NCBI GenBank assembly: GCA_965249965.1
Contig: OZ252262.1
Coordinates: 2,976,001 to 3,040,000 of the forward strand
Origin: HXMU1420-13 sp965249965
GTDB taxonomy: Bacteria; Bacteroidota; Rhodothermia; Balneolales; Balneolaceae
DNA: 64,000 nt
Direction: 5' to 3'
Shown piece after piece: positions 52,309-61,077 of the stretch. How positions within the stretch are numbered: the stretch's first letter is position 1; each line of letters starts with the position of its first letter. A program made the translations under genes and the position numbers. The notes under the pieces are model-generated. The model was not told where the DNA came from, made no database searches, and saw nothing but the letters and a program-made list of their open reading frames with translations.

Positions 52309-53452
52309 GACCTACGATATCATTATTGCCGGAGCAGGACTTTCCGGACTCAGCCTGGCTTGGCATTTAGCTGTTGGGGGATACAAGGGATCCGTTTTAC
52401 TGATCGACCGAACATTTGCGCCTCACAATAATAAAACATGGTGTTATTGGTCGAAAGACAGTCCGTTTTTCCCTGACATTATCTACAAAAAATGGCGTAA
52501 ATCGTTTTTTTCTGCCTATACATTCGAAGGATTTTTGTACATGCAGGATTACCAATATTATTGCATTCGCGAAAGTGATTTCAAGGAATATGTGTTAAGA
52601 GAATTACGAAAGCACTCGAATTTTCATCTTCTTGAAGAAGGAATTCTAGACATTTCGGGTGGTAAAAAGAAAGGGGTTCTGGTTACAAAAAATAGCGAGA
52701 CTTATGTAGCAAGTCAGGTTTTCCAAAGCATTATAAAACCTGAATCAGCAAAAAAGGAAAATCTAAAATATCCACTTGTTCAACACTTTTTGGGCATGGA
52801 AATTCGTGGAGCAGGCGGCACATTCGATTCAGAGACTTTTGTAATTATGGATGTTGATGAATTTTATGAAGACGGTTTTGCTTTTATGTATGTACTCCCC
52901 TACTCCCACGATACCGCTTTAATCGAATACACCATCTTTTCAGAAAAAGCTCTTAAAAAGAAATTCTATCGGAAGAAGATTAAGGAATATATTTTTGATA
53001 CATACGGATTAGAAAAAGGGGATTATGAAATTTTGCGAAAAGAATTCGGAAAGATACCCATGGACGATCGAGCGTTCGAACCTACCTTAGATCCGAATGT
53101 GTATAACTTAGGTACCATCGGGGGCTTTAGTAAACCCAGTACCGGATATACATTTACCAGAGTGCAAAAGTACTCTTCCAAGCTTGCACAGGCAATTAAC
53201 AACAATAATCCTTTGCCTTTAGATGCACCCTCTAAAGCACGCTATCGGTATTATGATTTATTGTTACTGCACATTCTTTCCAACTCAGTACCCGAATCTC
53301 GACGGGTTTTCATGAATTTATTCAAAAATAATTCGATTGATAAAATTTTCGACTTCCTAAATGAAGAAGCAACCATTATTGACGACCTAAAAATAATGGC
53401 AAGTGTACCATATACCCCTTTCTTAAAAGCGATTGCCAAGAATATTGGTTAA
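52298..53452 (+). CDS. crtY: Lycopene cyclase
   Basis: The protein has an FAD/NAD-binding motif DIIIAGAGLSGLSLAWHL at its start, then NNKTWCYWSK and later KPSTGYTFTRVQKYS, typical of CrtY/CrtL-type lycopene beta cyclases. These add beta rings to lycopene for carotenoid synthesis. The start is uncertain: TTG at 52298 gives 384 residues, and TTG at 52268 gives 394. Both lie in the end of the nitrilase gene (overlap 11 or 41 bases). No other carotenoid gene is adjacent. Confidence 0.9.
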   Translation: MKTKTYDIIIAGAGLSGLSLAWHLAVGGYKGSVLLIDRTFAPHNNKTWCYWSKDSPFFPDIIYKKWRKSFFSAYTFEGFLYMQDYQYYCIRESDFKEYVLRELRKHSNFHLLEEGILDISGGKKKGVLVTKNSETYVASQVFQSIIKPESAKKENLKYPLVQHFLGMEIRGAGGTFDSETFVIMDVDEFYEDGFAFMYVLPYSHDTALIEYTIFSEKALKKKFYRKKIKEYIFDTYGLEKGDYEILRKEFGKIPMDDRAFEPTLDPNVYNLGTIGGFSKPSTGYTFTRVQKYSSKLAQAINNNNPLPLDAPSKARYRYYDLLLLHILSNSVPESRRVFMNLFKNNSIDKIFDFLNEEATIIDDLKIMASVPYTPFLKAIAKNIG

Positions 53453-53526
53453 TTGCGTCTTCTTTATCTGAAATTCATAGTAAGCTATTATTCTCCTAAA
53501 TAAGCTGAACTTATTGTGGAGGTACT

Positions 53527-54021
53527 ATGAAAACGCTCATACTTTATGCAAGTAATCACGGCACAACAGCAAAAGTAGCTGAAAGAATTAGCAGGATGAT
53601 AGGCTACAATAGATGTAAAGTGGTTAATATTTATGAAGAAGCGCCACCCTCATTGGATGATTTTTCGTCCGTTATTATCGGAGGCTCCATACACTATGGC
53701 AAGGTTCAAAAGAAAATTCGAAAGTATTGTGAAAGAAAATTGGGTGAGCTTCTGACAAAAAAGATCGGCCTTTTTATCTGCTACATGGATAGAGAACACA
53801 ATAAAAAAGAGTATATGAAATCATTCCCGATTGATTTAGTAAATCATACCCATGCAGTAGGGTATTTTGGTGGAGCATTTGATTTTGACAAACTCAATTT
53901 TTTCGAAAAATTTATTGTCCGCAAAGATCTCGGCCACACTAAATCGATTTATAGAATTAATGCCCAATCAATAAATCATTTTGCTATCATGATGCAGGAA
54001 GATATTTCAATCTCTGCATGA
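53527..54021 (+). CDS. hemG: HemG-like flavodoxin-domain protein
   Basis: The 164-residue protein has the FMN loop LYASNHGTTAKVAERI, then VIIGGSIHYGKV and YFGGAFDFDKLNFFEKFIV. This is the layout of menaquinone-dependent protoporphyrinogen IX dehydrogenase (HemG), which oxidises protoporphyrinogen to protoporphyrin in heme synthesis. A general flavodoxin role is the alternative. It overlaps the next gene as ATGA. Confidence 0.82.
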   Translation: MKTLILYASNHGTTAKVAERISRMIGYNRCKVVNIYEEAPPSLDDFSSVIIGGSIHYGKVQKKIRKYCERKLGELLTKKIGLFICYMDREHNKKEYMKSFPIDLVNHTHAVGYFGGAFDFDKLNFFEKFIVRKDLGHTKSIYRINAQSINHFAIMMQEDISISA

Positions 54022-54758
54022 ATAATATATACCACGTTTTAAACGGAGATGCACTTGCCGAGCGTTTTCCTTTAGTAATACAAGGGGCGAAAATCATTGT
54101 TCGAGAATGCCTGGTTGATGGCCCAATACATGGCAACAACTTAGATACCTTTTACCAAATTAGATCTGAATACCTGGATAAAACCTACCATCTTGAAGAA
54201 GATGAAAACTATAGAAAGTTTGTAGTTCCAGAGTTGAAAAAATTGAATTCGATTTCTGATGAATCCGAGGTCAATTTATGGTTCGAAGAAGATTTGTTTT
54301 GCCAGGTTAATCTTTGGTTTGTGTGCAATCGTATTGTTGAAATAGCCCCGAATGCTCAAGTCTATTTTTTAGGTGCCGATACTGATTTGAAATGGGGTTT
54401 TGCCGGAATGAATGATACTGAGCTTATCAAGGCGATAACGAATCGGAAAAATATTTCAACAGAATTACTAAAAAGTCTATCTGACCTTTGGATTGCTTTC
54501 CAGCGTAAAGACTCGGATAAAATCAAAACAATTGGTAGTAACCTGAAACAAACTTTGTGGGTGCAAAATGGTGTTGAATTAGCCTTAGCTGAAATTGAAC
54601 AACAATCTTCAAAAGCGTTAATTCGTGCGATTATGGAAGAAATCGGCTCCGAGAATTTTGGTACTGTATTTAAAGAATTTCACCATAGAGGCGCTGCCTA
54701 TGGCTTTGGCGATTTAATGGTGAAGCGGATTTTTGATAAAATAAATTCTAAAAACTAA
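54018..54758 (+). CDS. DUF1835 family protein
   Basis: The 246-residue protein begins YHVLNGDALAERF, the start of DUF1835. FLGADTDLKWGFAGMNDTEL and the C-terminal HHRGAAYGFGDLMVKR fit the family. The function is not established. It overlaps the flavodoxin gene by four bases, so the two are probably translated together. Confidence 0.85.
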   Translation: MNNIYHVLNGDALAERFPLVIQGAKIIVRECLVDGPIHGNNLDTFYQIRSEYLDKTYHLEEDENYRKFVVPELKKLNSISDESEVNLWFEEDLFCQVNLWFVCNRIVEIAPNAQVYFLGADTDLKWGFAGMNDTELIKAITNRKNISTELLKSLSDLWIAFQRKDSDKIKTIGSNLKQTLWVQNGVELALAEIEQQSSKALIRAIMEEIGSENFGTVFKEFHHRGAAYGFGDLMVKRIFDKINSKN

Positions 54759-54805
54759 TTGTCTCTTTTTAGCGAAATTAATTGATATTTAACAAACACT
54801 ACGTT

Positions 54806-55159
54806 ATGCCATATAATGAACAATTAGCCGATCGAATTGCAGAGATTCTTCTTAATAAAGGGATTGAATTTGAAGAGAAAAAGATGTTCGGCGGACTCTG
54901 TTTTATGGTAGACAATAAAATGTGTATCGGTGTTTCTAACGATGATTTTATGGCAAGAGTCCACCCCGATGAAGAACTGGACCTACTTTCAAGAGATGGA
55001 GCGCGACCCATGGACTTTACCAAACGACCAATGCGTGGCTACCTTTTCATCGATTCTGGTGGGTATACTGAAGACAAAGATATTAATTTTTGGATCGATC
55101 GATGTCTTGCTTTTAATCCCATTGCAAAAGCCAGTAAAAAGAGAAAAAAGAGTTCTTAG
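54806..55159 (+). CDS. TfoX N-terminal domain protein
   Basis: The ATG at 54806 (MPYNEQLADRIAEIL) is chosen over a TTG eight codons upstream. The 117-residue protein has the family segments KKMFGGLCFMVDNKMCIGV and DFTKRPMRGYLFID. TfoX-N proteins are small and of uncertain role; some relate to competence regulators. The tail is Lys-rich. Its stop overlaps that of rsmE by four bases. Confidence 0.9.
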   Translation: MPYNEQLADRIAEILLNKGIEFEEKKMFGGLCFMVDNKMCIGVSNDDFMARVHPDEELDLLSRDGARPMDFTKRPMRGYLFIDSGGYTEDKDINFWIDRCLAFNPIAKASKKRKKSS

Positions 55160-55851
55160 TCGTACAAAAACTGTGATAGAATTGCTGTTACAGCTGTCTC
55201 AGCACGTAACCTGTGTTCACCCAAAGAAATTAAATTCCCTCCAGCTTCCCGAACCAAATTCACTTCTGATTCGGCAAATCCACCTTCTGGTCCCACCAAT
55301 AAGAGTTTATGGTTGTTGACAGAAAATACTGGTTTGACAACGTCAACTTTTTCATGGGCCATTACCATTTCATGATCTGCAAATTCAAATAACACACTTC
55401 TAAGATCCGGTAATATCACCAAATCGGGTTTCCACCACCTTCCCGACTGTTTAAAAGCACTTAGAATTATCGATTCCACTCGTTCTTTTTTAATTCGCGT
55501 TCTTTCAGAGTGTTCGGCATCAAACAAACAAATGGTTGTTGCGTCTAATTCAACGGCTTTTTCGATGGCAAATTCAAAACGATCTCTGATTTTGATAATC
55601 CCAAACCCAATTACTTTTTTAAAAATCGGCTCCTCTTTTTGTTCACATGAGATAATCGATAGTGATAGTACACTTTTTTGTACAGACTGGATCTCAGCAC
55701 GAGACTTACACCCTTTTCCATTTACAAGCGTGATTGCGTCACCTTCTTTTTTGCGTAACACTTTAGATGCGTGCTTTGCTTCTATACCGACTAGCTCAGC
55801 AAAATCTAATTCATGTAATAGAGGCTCATCGATAAAAAATTGATTATCCAA
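55156..55851 (-). CDS. rsmE: 16S rRNA (uracil1498-N3)-methyltransferase
   Basis: The 231-residue protein has an N-terminal PUA-like part (HASKVLRKKEGDAITLVNGKG in parts) and a C-terminal SPOUT domain. The latter has LLVGPEGGFAESEVNLVREA and SLGEHRLRAETAVTAILSQ, the knot that binds S-adenosylmethionine. It methylates U1498 of 16S rRNA. It is the third gene of a dcd-bfd-rsmE run, two bases after the ferredoxin gene. Confidence 0.95.
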   Translation of the reverse strand: MDNQFFIDEPLLHELDFAELVGIEAKHASKVLRKKEGDAITLVNGKGCKSRAEIQSVQKSVLSLSIISCEQKEEPIFKKVIGFGIIKIRDRFEFAIEKAVELDATTICLFDAEHSERTRIKKERVESIILSAFKQSGRWWKPDLVILPDLRSVLFEFADHEMVMAHEKVDVVKPVFSVNNHKLLLVGPEGGFAESEVNLVREAGGNLISLGEHRLRAETAVTAILSQFLYD

Positions 55852-55853
55852 AA

Positions 55854-56078
55854 TCAGGAAATTTTCTTTCGTCCAATATAAGCTCCGGGTTCAAAAACAA
55901 CCTCACCCGTTTTAATCATCAGTTCTAAGTAGGGTTCGCACATTTTACATTTAGTACTACAAACCGCTGCAGCCTGTAACTCTCGCACTGATTGAAATTG
56001 CTCTGTTTTTGCAATTTGTTTAACCTCTTCAAATGAAATGCTATGGCAAACGCACCTATTAACTAAAAACTGTGTCAT
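55854..56078 (-). CDS. BFD-like [2Fe-2S] protein
   Basis: The 74-residue protein has four likely cluster cysteines: CVCHSISFEEVK (CxC near residues 8-10) and CSTKCKMCEPYLELM (further cysteines near 40-47). This matches the BFD-like domain found in bacterioferritin-associated ferredoxin and in nitrite reductases. It probably carries electrons or iron-sulfur clusters; the partner is unknown. It overlaps the upstream dCTP deaminase gene as ATGA, an unusual association. Confidence 0.82.
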   Translation of the reverse strand: MTQFLVNRCVCHSISFEEVKQIAKTEQFQSVRELQAAAVCSTKCKMCEPYLELMIKTGEVVFEPGAYIGRKKIS

Positions 56079-57292
56079 GCTTGTTTGAAATGTTTGCCTA
56101 GTTTAAGTCCTTGCCCTTGATAATTGCTCTCAATGTCGATTCCATAAATAAATTCCGGAATTTCTGTATTCGGTTCAAACTGCATACTGAATAGTGTCTG
56201 ACCATCCTCAATCATAAATGGAACATCATGGGAGCGAACCTCTAACACCGCCCGGGCACCTCGATCATCCACAGAACCACCAAAACCGGAATCAAAAAAC
56301 CCGGCATAATGTGTGCGTAATTCTCCAGACCCCGTATCGTAAGCCATCATTTCGCAGGCAAGATTTGCAGGTACTCTTATGCGTTCTTTAGATGCGAAAA
56401 TATAAAATGCTTCAGGTTCTAAAATCACTCTTGCGTCTTTCTTCGCATAAATGGGTTCCCAAAACTCATCTACCGGATAATGCCCGATATTTTCTAAATC
56501 GATGTAATTAACATGTTTTTTAGCCTTATAGCCGATGATTTCACCATACTCGCCTTTTAATTGCACACTCATAAAAAGGCCTTGATTTACCTTGATCTGC
56601 TCCATGGTGACGGGCACAATCTTTTCATCAAAAAGAAGTGGGTCAGAGTCGTGAATACGGAGTAAATCCTGATCAGAAACAACCTCAAATCCATGTCTAA
56701 CCCTAAGCTGATTTAGTCGCTGACCGGTTCGCACTTTTATTGAAAATGATTTTGGTACAACTTCGAGATATAAATTTCCCTGATACCCGGCATTAATTTC
56801 TTCAAATCGATGGGAGTAATCAGTGATTACCCGAGTAAAAACATCTAATCGACCTGTAGAACTCTTTGGGTTGGCTTTTGCCGTTAGATTTTCCATAGAG
56901 TGAAGTTGAACTTCACCTGAGTTCGATGTGCCATTAGTTACGCCTTGATGCTGTATAGCATAGTGCGACTTTGGTAGATTCAATTTTTCCAGTAATGGAA
57001 TGATATATACGCAATTCTCTTCTAAAACGGCTCCGTCTTTTAGAGAAAATCGATACTGTTCAAGGCTTTCAACCTTTTGCATCACCGTTTCATTTTCCGG
57101 GAGAAAACTACATCTAACTCTATAAGCCACTTCACCGAGTCTTAAATCCAATGAATTAGGTTGAAATTGATTCTCTTGAATGGGGTAATCCGGGTGTGCA
57201 TCTAAAATACCTAAACTTTGTAGGATTTTTAATTTTTGAACCGGAAGCACTCCTTTGGTGCGAAGATGAACAGCGTTAGATGATTGCGACAT
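56075..57292 (-). CDS. dcd: Long-form 2'-deoxycytidine 5'-triphosphate deaminase
   Basis: The 405-residue protein is about twice the size of E. coli Dcd and looks like two dUTPase-fold halves in one chain. The C-terminal half has LRTHYAGFFDSGFGGSVDD and AVLEVRSHDVPFMIEDGQ, the dUTPase/dCTP deaminase core with the catalytic Glu. It converts dCTP to dUTP for thymidylate synthesis. This long type is best known from Alphaproteobacteria. Confidence 0.85.
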   Translation of the reverse strand: MSQSSNAVHLRTKGVLPVQKLKILQSLGILDAHPDYPIQENQFQPNSLDLRLGEVAYRVRCSFLPENETVMQKVESLEQYRFSLKDGAVLEENCVYIIPLLEKLNLPKSHYAIQHQGVTNGTSNSGEVQLHSMENLTAKANPKSSTGRLDVFTRVITDYSHRFEEINAGYQGNLYLEVVPKSFSIKVRTGQRLNQLRVRHGFEVVSDQDLLRIHDSDPLLFDEKIVPVTMEQIKVNQGLFMSVQLKGEYGEIIGYKAKKHVNYIDLENIGHYPVDEFWEPIYAKKDARVILEPEAFYIFASKERIRVPANLACEMMAYDTGSGELRTHYAGFFDSGFGGSVDDRGARAVLEVRSHDVPFMIEDGQTLFSMQFEPNTEIPEFIYGIDIESNYQGQGLKLGKHFKQA

Positions 57293-57443
57293 GCGTTACT
57301 TTTTCAAATGAAGATACAAGGTGCCTTTAAAAAGAGAAATTTGAATTTAAAACTATATTATTTTTCCCATACAATATTTTGATAGTGTAAGATCAATAAA
57401 ACTTAGCAGAATTACTGAAATTGAATTCCAACAATCTTAGCAA

Positions 57444-57956
57444 ATGACAAACTTCAAACTTGCCCTTGACCCTCCGAAATCTGCGACCACCTTTTTTGAT
57501 CAATCGAAGATAGAAGAAGCGATCAAATTATCGAGACTAAGCCCCAGAAAACGGATCATTTACCCCATTCACAAAAGTGATGGTGATCGACTTCACAGGA
57601 TGTTTAATATTATACAACCCGGTAGTTATATTCGACCGCATCGCCATAAAAAAGCAGCAAAGTCGGAAGCAGTGGTATTATTACAGGGCGGGATTTGCTT
57701 TATCACATTTGAAGAAAATGGAGATATCAAATCATTCAAAAATCTGTATGCCAGAAGTGATTTCTTCGGTGTTGACATAGAAACAGATGTCATTCACTCG
57801 TTCTTTGCGCTTGAAGAGGATACCGTGATTTTTGAAACTAAAAATGGGCCATATATCAAAGGGCTGGATAAAGACTTTGCACATTGGGCGCCCGAAGAGT
57901 TCACCCCTGAGGCCGACAAATACTTACAGAATCTTATGAAGCTTACCGGAAATTAG
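57444..57956 (+). CDS. wbuC: WbuC-family cupin
   Basis: The 170-residue protein has a cupin core with metal-type residues SYIRPHRHKKAAKSEAVVLL and GVDIETDVIHSFFALE. It matches WbuC, a cupin linked to O-antigen and sugar clusters. Its reaction is unknown. The rfb genes for dTDP-rhamnose lie just beyond, on the other strand. Its stop overlaps the EVE gene's stop. Confidence 0.88.
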   Translation: MTNFKLALDPPKSATTFFDQSKIEEAIKLSRLSPRKRIIYPIHKSDGDRLHRMFNIIQPGSYIRPHRHKKAAKSEAVVLLQGGICFITFEENGDIKSFKNLYARSDFFGVDIETDVIHSFFALEEDTVIFETKNGPYIKGLDKDFAHWAPEEFTPEADKYLQNLMKLTGN

Positions 57957-58411
57957 CTATTTACTAATTCCTGAATTTTATTCCACTCAGCTTCGGTTAC
58001 TTTTGTAATGGAATATCTTCCTAAACGGAAAAGCTCCATATCTTCAAGATCAGGATCGTCTTTTAAAGTGTAGCGGCTTATTGGCTCTTTGAGTTTTCGA
58101 ACAAACTTCATATCCACGTTGATCCAGCGAGGATCTTCTTCTGAGCTCTTAGGATCAAAATATTTTGATGAGGGGTCAAACTGTAGGGCATCGGGATATG
58201 GCTCTGAAACTACTTCCATCATGCCAACAATAGCTGGTGGTTTTTGATTGGAGTGGTAAAATAAAACTCCATCCTCTGGTTTCATTTCGTCTCGCATGTA
58301 GTTTCTAGCTCCATAATTGCGAACCCCATCCCATGGCGTGGTTTCATCGCGCTGCATATCATCAATGGAATAATTATCTGGCTCTGACTTACATAACCAA
58401 TAGTTTGGCAT
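57953..58411 (-). CDS. EVE-domain protein
   Basis: The 152-residue protein starts YWLCKSEPDNYSIDDMQRD and has WDGVRNYGARNYMRDEM and VLFYHSNQKPPAIVGMMEVV, the marks of the EVE (PUA-like) fold, which binds modified bases in nucleic acids. The genomic role is often unknown. It follows rfbB on the same strand with 14 bases between. Confidence 0.94.
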   Translation of the reverse strand: MPNYWLCKSEPDNYSIDDMQRDETTPWDGVRNYGARNYMRDEMKPEDGVLFYHSNQKPPAIVGMMEVVSEPYPDALQFDPSSKYFDPKSSEEDPRWINVDMKFVRKLKEPISRYTLKDDPDLEDMELFRLGRYSITKVTEAEWNKIQELVNS

Positions 58412-58425
58412 ATCTAACTAAATAT

Positions 58426-59433
58426 TTAACTGTTACTTGTATACTTGTTAACGTACCACATCACGGTTTCTTCGAGCATGGAATCAAAATCCGGATTGGG
58501 TTCCCACCCTAGCTCGTTCTTAATCTTTGATGCGTCTATTGCGTAACGAAAATCATGACCTAAACGATCGGTTACAAAAGAAATTAACTTTTTATAGTCA
58601 CCTTCAGGACCTTTACCCAATTTGTCGTTTAATACTTCACAAATTTTATATACTAAGTCGAGGTTCTTCCACTCGTTATTACCCCCAATATTGTAGGTCT
58701 CGCCAGCTTTCCCAGTCAAAAACGCAGTTTCAATAGCTTTGCAGTGATCCCGAACAAATAACCAATCCCTCACATTTTGGCCCTTACCATAAACCGGGAT
58801 GGGCTTGTGTGAAACAGCATTTCTAATAACGGTTGGAATCAATTTTTCATCATGCTGATGAGGTCCATAATTATTTGAACAATTTGTTGTAACCAAGTTC
58901 ATACCATACGTCTGAAAATATGATCGAACTATTAGATCGCTCCCAGCTTTTGAAGCAGAATATGGTGAATTCGGGGCATATGGCGTGTCCTCTCTAAAAT
59001 ACCCATCGTCTTCAAGTTCACCGTACACTTCATCTGTTGAAACGTGTAAAAATCGATTCTTCTTCCAATTATCTTCATCATCTTTCCAAAGCTGCCGGCA
59101 TTCTTCCAGAACATTAAAAGTCCCAACAATATTTGATTGAATGAAAGGTTCTGGTCCGGTTATAGAATTATCTACATGCGATTCTGCAGCAAGGTGTATT
59201 ACACCATCCGGCTGAAAGGATTTAACAATATCCTGCACAGCGTCGCGATCGACTAGATCAACTTTTTTAAAGTGATATCGCTCAGAATCTTTAATAGGGT
59301 TCAGAAAGGTTCGATCAGAAGCATAAGTGAGTTTATCCAGATTGTAGAAAGTCCAATCCGGGTGTTTCTCAAATAAGTATAGAATTAAATTCGATCCTAT
59401 AAACCCGGCTCCTCCAGTTATTATCAGTTTCAT
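58426..59433 (-). CDS. rfbB: dTDP-glucose 4,6-dehydratase
   Basis: The 335-residue protein is an extended short-chain dehydrogenase with ITGGAGFIGSNLILYLFEKH (NAD loop), HVSTDEVYGEL and the YSASKAG catalytic Tyr/Lys. It turns dTDP-glucose into dTDP-4-keto-6-deoxyglucose, the second step of dTDP-rhamnose synthesis. It abuts rfbC (ends one base after the stop). Confidence 0.96.
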   Translation of the reverse strand: MKLIITGGAGFIGSNLILYLFEKHPDWTFYNLDKLTYASDRTFLNPIKDSERYHFKKVDLVDRDAVQDIVKSFQPDGVIHLAAESHVDNSITGPEPFIQSNIVGTFNVLEECRQLWKDDEDNWKKNRFLHVSTDEVYGELEDDGYFREDTPYAPNSPYSASKAGSDLIVRSYFQTYGMNLVTTNCSNNYGPHQHDEKLIPTVIRNAVSHKPIPVYGKGQNVRDWLFVRDHCKAIETAFLTGKAGETYNIGGNNEWKNLDLVYKICEVLNDKLGKGPEGDYKKLISFVTDRLGHDFRYAIDASKIKNELGWEPNPDFDSMLEETVMWYVNKYTSNS

Positions 59434-59979
59434 TTAGAATAAATCTTTGTCTTTAATGGATGAAAGTAAGGGTTGTATCTTATCTTTTTCAGAAAGAATG
59501 GGTTTGTCAACTCCCCAATTTATCCGAATATCCGGATCGTCCCAATTTACGCCTCTTTCTGAATTTTTATCATAATACTTTGAACATTTATAGTAAACAA
59601 CAGCTTCATCTGAAAGCACTGAAAAACCATGGGCAAAACCAACAGGAATATACATTTGCTTGTGATTCTCTGCAGAGAGTTGGGTTGCTACATATTGCCC
59701 AAATGTCTTGGAGCCTTGTCTCATATCCACTGCTACATCCAAAATCTTGCCAACCACACATTGCACTAATTTTGCTTGTGGTATTTCTAGTTGATAATGA
59801 AGGCCTCGAACTGTGTTTTTTACTGATTTTGAGAGATTATCCTGAACAAAATTTTCTGAAATTCCAGATTCAGCTAAGATGGTTGCTCTAAAAGATTCAA
59901 GAAAATATCCGCGATCATCACCAAAAACACTAGGTTCAATTACTTTTACTTCAGGAATTCGTGTCGACGATACCTTCAT
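59434..59979 (-). CDS. rfbC: dTDP-4-dehydrorhamnose 3,5-epimerase
   Basis: The ATG at 59979 (MKVSSTRIPEVKVIEP) overlaps the rfbD stop as ATGA and is preferred to a longer start. The 181-residue cupin-like enzyme has the catalytic His in VRGLHYQLEIPQAKLV and GFAHGFSVLSD. It epimerises carbons 3 and 5 of the keto sugar. Confidence 0.96.
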   Translation of the reverse strand: MKVSSTRIPEVKVIEPSVFGDDRGYFLESFRATILAESGISENFVQDNLSKSVKNTVRGLHYQLEIPQAKLVQCVVGKILDVAVDMRQGSKTFGQYVATQLSAENHKQMYIPVGFAHGFSVLSDEAVVYYKCSKYYDKNSERGVNWDDPDIRINWGVDKPILSEKDKIQPLLSSIKDKDLF

Positions 59980-60836
59980 TCCATTTCCTCCATTAATGAT
60001 ATTAACCCATCTTCCCAATTTGGTGACTTCATATGTGTAAGAATTTCAAATTTTGTAGTATCTAATTTCGAAAAAGCAGGACGTTTAGCTCTTGCTTCAA
60101 ATGCAGTTGAAGATATTGGATTTGTCTTGATTTTTTTCCCAGATAATTGAAATATTTTATCAGCGAAACCCTTCCAGTCTGTAATTCCTGAGGATCCCAA
60201 ATGAAAGGTGCCAGAAGCTTTCAAATCAATCAAGGTTAAGGTTTGTTCTACTACGTTTTTGCAAAATGTTGGAGCTCCAAATTGATCATCAACAATTGAT
60301 AATTCGCCCTTAGTTTCTGCAAGTTTAAGCATAGTTTTGACAAAATTATTTCCATACTTACCAGATAACCAGGAAACTCTTAGAATTAAAAACTCACAGC
60401 CACTTTGTCGAATATTTTCCTCTCCACTTAATTTAGACTGACCGTATACATTTATAGGTTTTGTTCTTGCACTCTCTGGATATCCATTGGGGTAAATATT
60501 TTGATCTTTAATATCTCCTTCGAATACATAATCGGTGGAATAATGAACCAATTTTATATTTCTTTTTGCGCATTCTTGGGCCAGAATACCCGGGGCAATT
60601 GCATTCACAGAATTTACTCTCTCAAGTTCCTCTTCTGCTTTATCTACAGCTGTATAAGCTGCGCAATTAATAACTAGGTTTGGATTGAAATTTTCTAGCT
60701 TTTCTTTAATCTGAGACAGATGGGTTATATCCAGTTTCTCAGACTTGAAAGCCTGATAGTCAATTTCTTGCTTTTTCAGATATTCAACCCACTCTTTACC
60801 TAGTTGACCTCCCGCGCCAGTAATTAATATTTTCAT
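59976..60836 (-). CDS. rfbD: dTDP-4-dehydrorhamnose reductase
   Basis: The 286-residue protein has the NADPH loop ILITGAGGQLGKEW, HYSTDYVFEGD and the YGQSKLSGEENI catalytic region. It makes dTDP-L-rhamnose. It is the first gene of an rfbD-rfbC-rfbB-EVE run. An rfbA gene for the first step is not in the window. Confidence 0.96.
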   Translation of the reverse strand: MKILITGAGGQLGKEWVEYLKKQEIDYQAFKSEKLDITHLSQIKEKLENFNPNLVINCAAYTAVDKAEEELERVNSVNAIAPGILAQECAKRNIKLVHYSTDYVFEGDIKDQNIYPNGYPESARTKPINVYGQSKLSGEENIRQSGCEFLILRVSWLSGKYGNNFVKTMLKLAETKGELSIVDDQFGAPTFCKNVVEQTLTLIDLKASGTFHLGSSGITDWKGFADKIFQLSGKKIKTNPISSTAFEARAKRPAFSKLDTTKFEILTHMKSPNWEDGLISLMEEME

Positions 60837-60933
60837 GTGTATAGGTTATCAAATTTCTTCATTTATACGAAGATACTTTTCAAGTTCTTTTAAATACATT
60901 ATAGGGGGATATAAGATTTTTTTCTCTCTATTT

Positions 60934-60965
60934 TCGATAAACTAGAGTCCTCAATCGATAAACTA
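60934..60965. promoter_or_regulatory. Direct repeat spaced by 21 bp
   Basis: tcgataaacta occurs at 60934-60944 and 60955-60965, two helical turns apart and therefore on the same DNA face. A 16-bp near-palindrome (aactctttaaggagtt, 60982-60997) follows. The 241-base gap between rfbD and the adhesin-like gene holds these and nothing else clear. The sites could control either divergent gene. Confidence 0.5.
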
Positions 60966-61077
60966 AGATATATTAACTATCAACTCTTTAAGGAGTTAGA
61001 ATGCACTAATTAAGCTTCTAAATTAATTCAATTCATCTATATTAATATCCTAGAACAATTGTGTATTGTAGTCCGAT

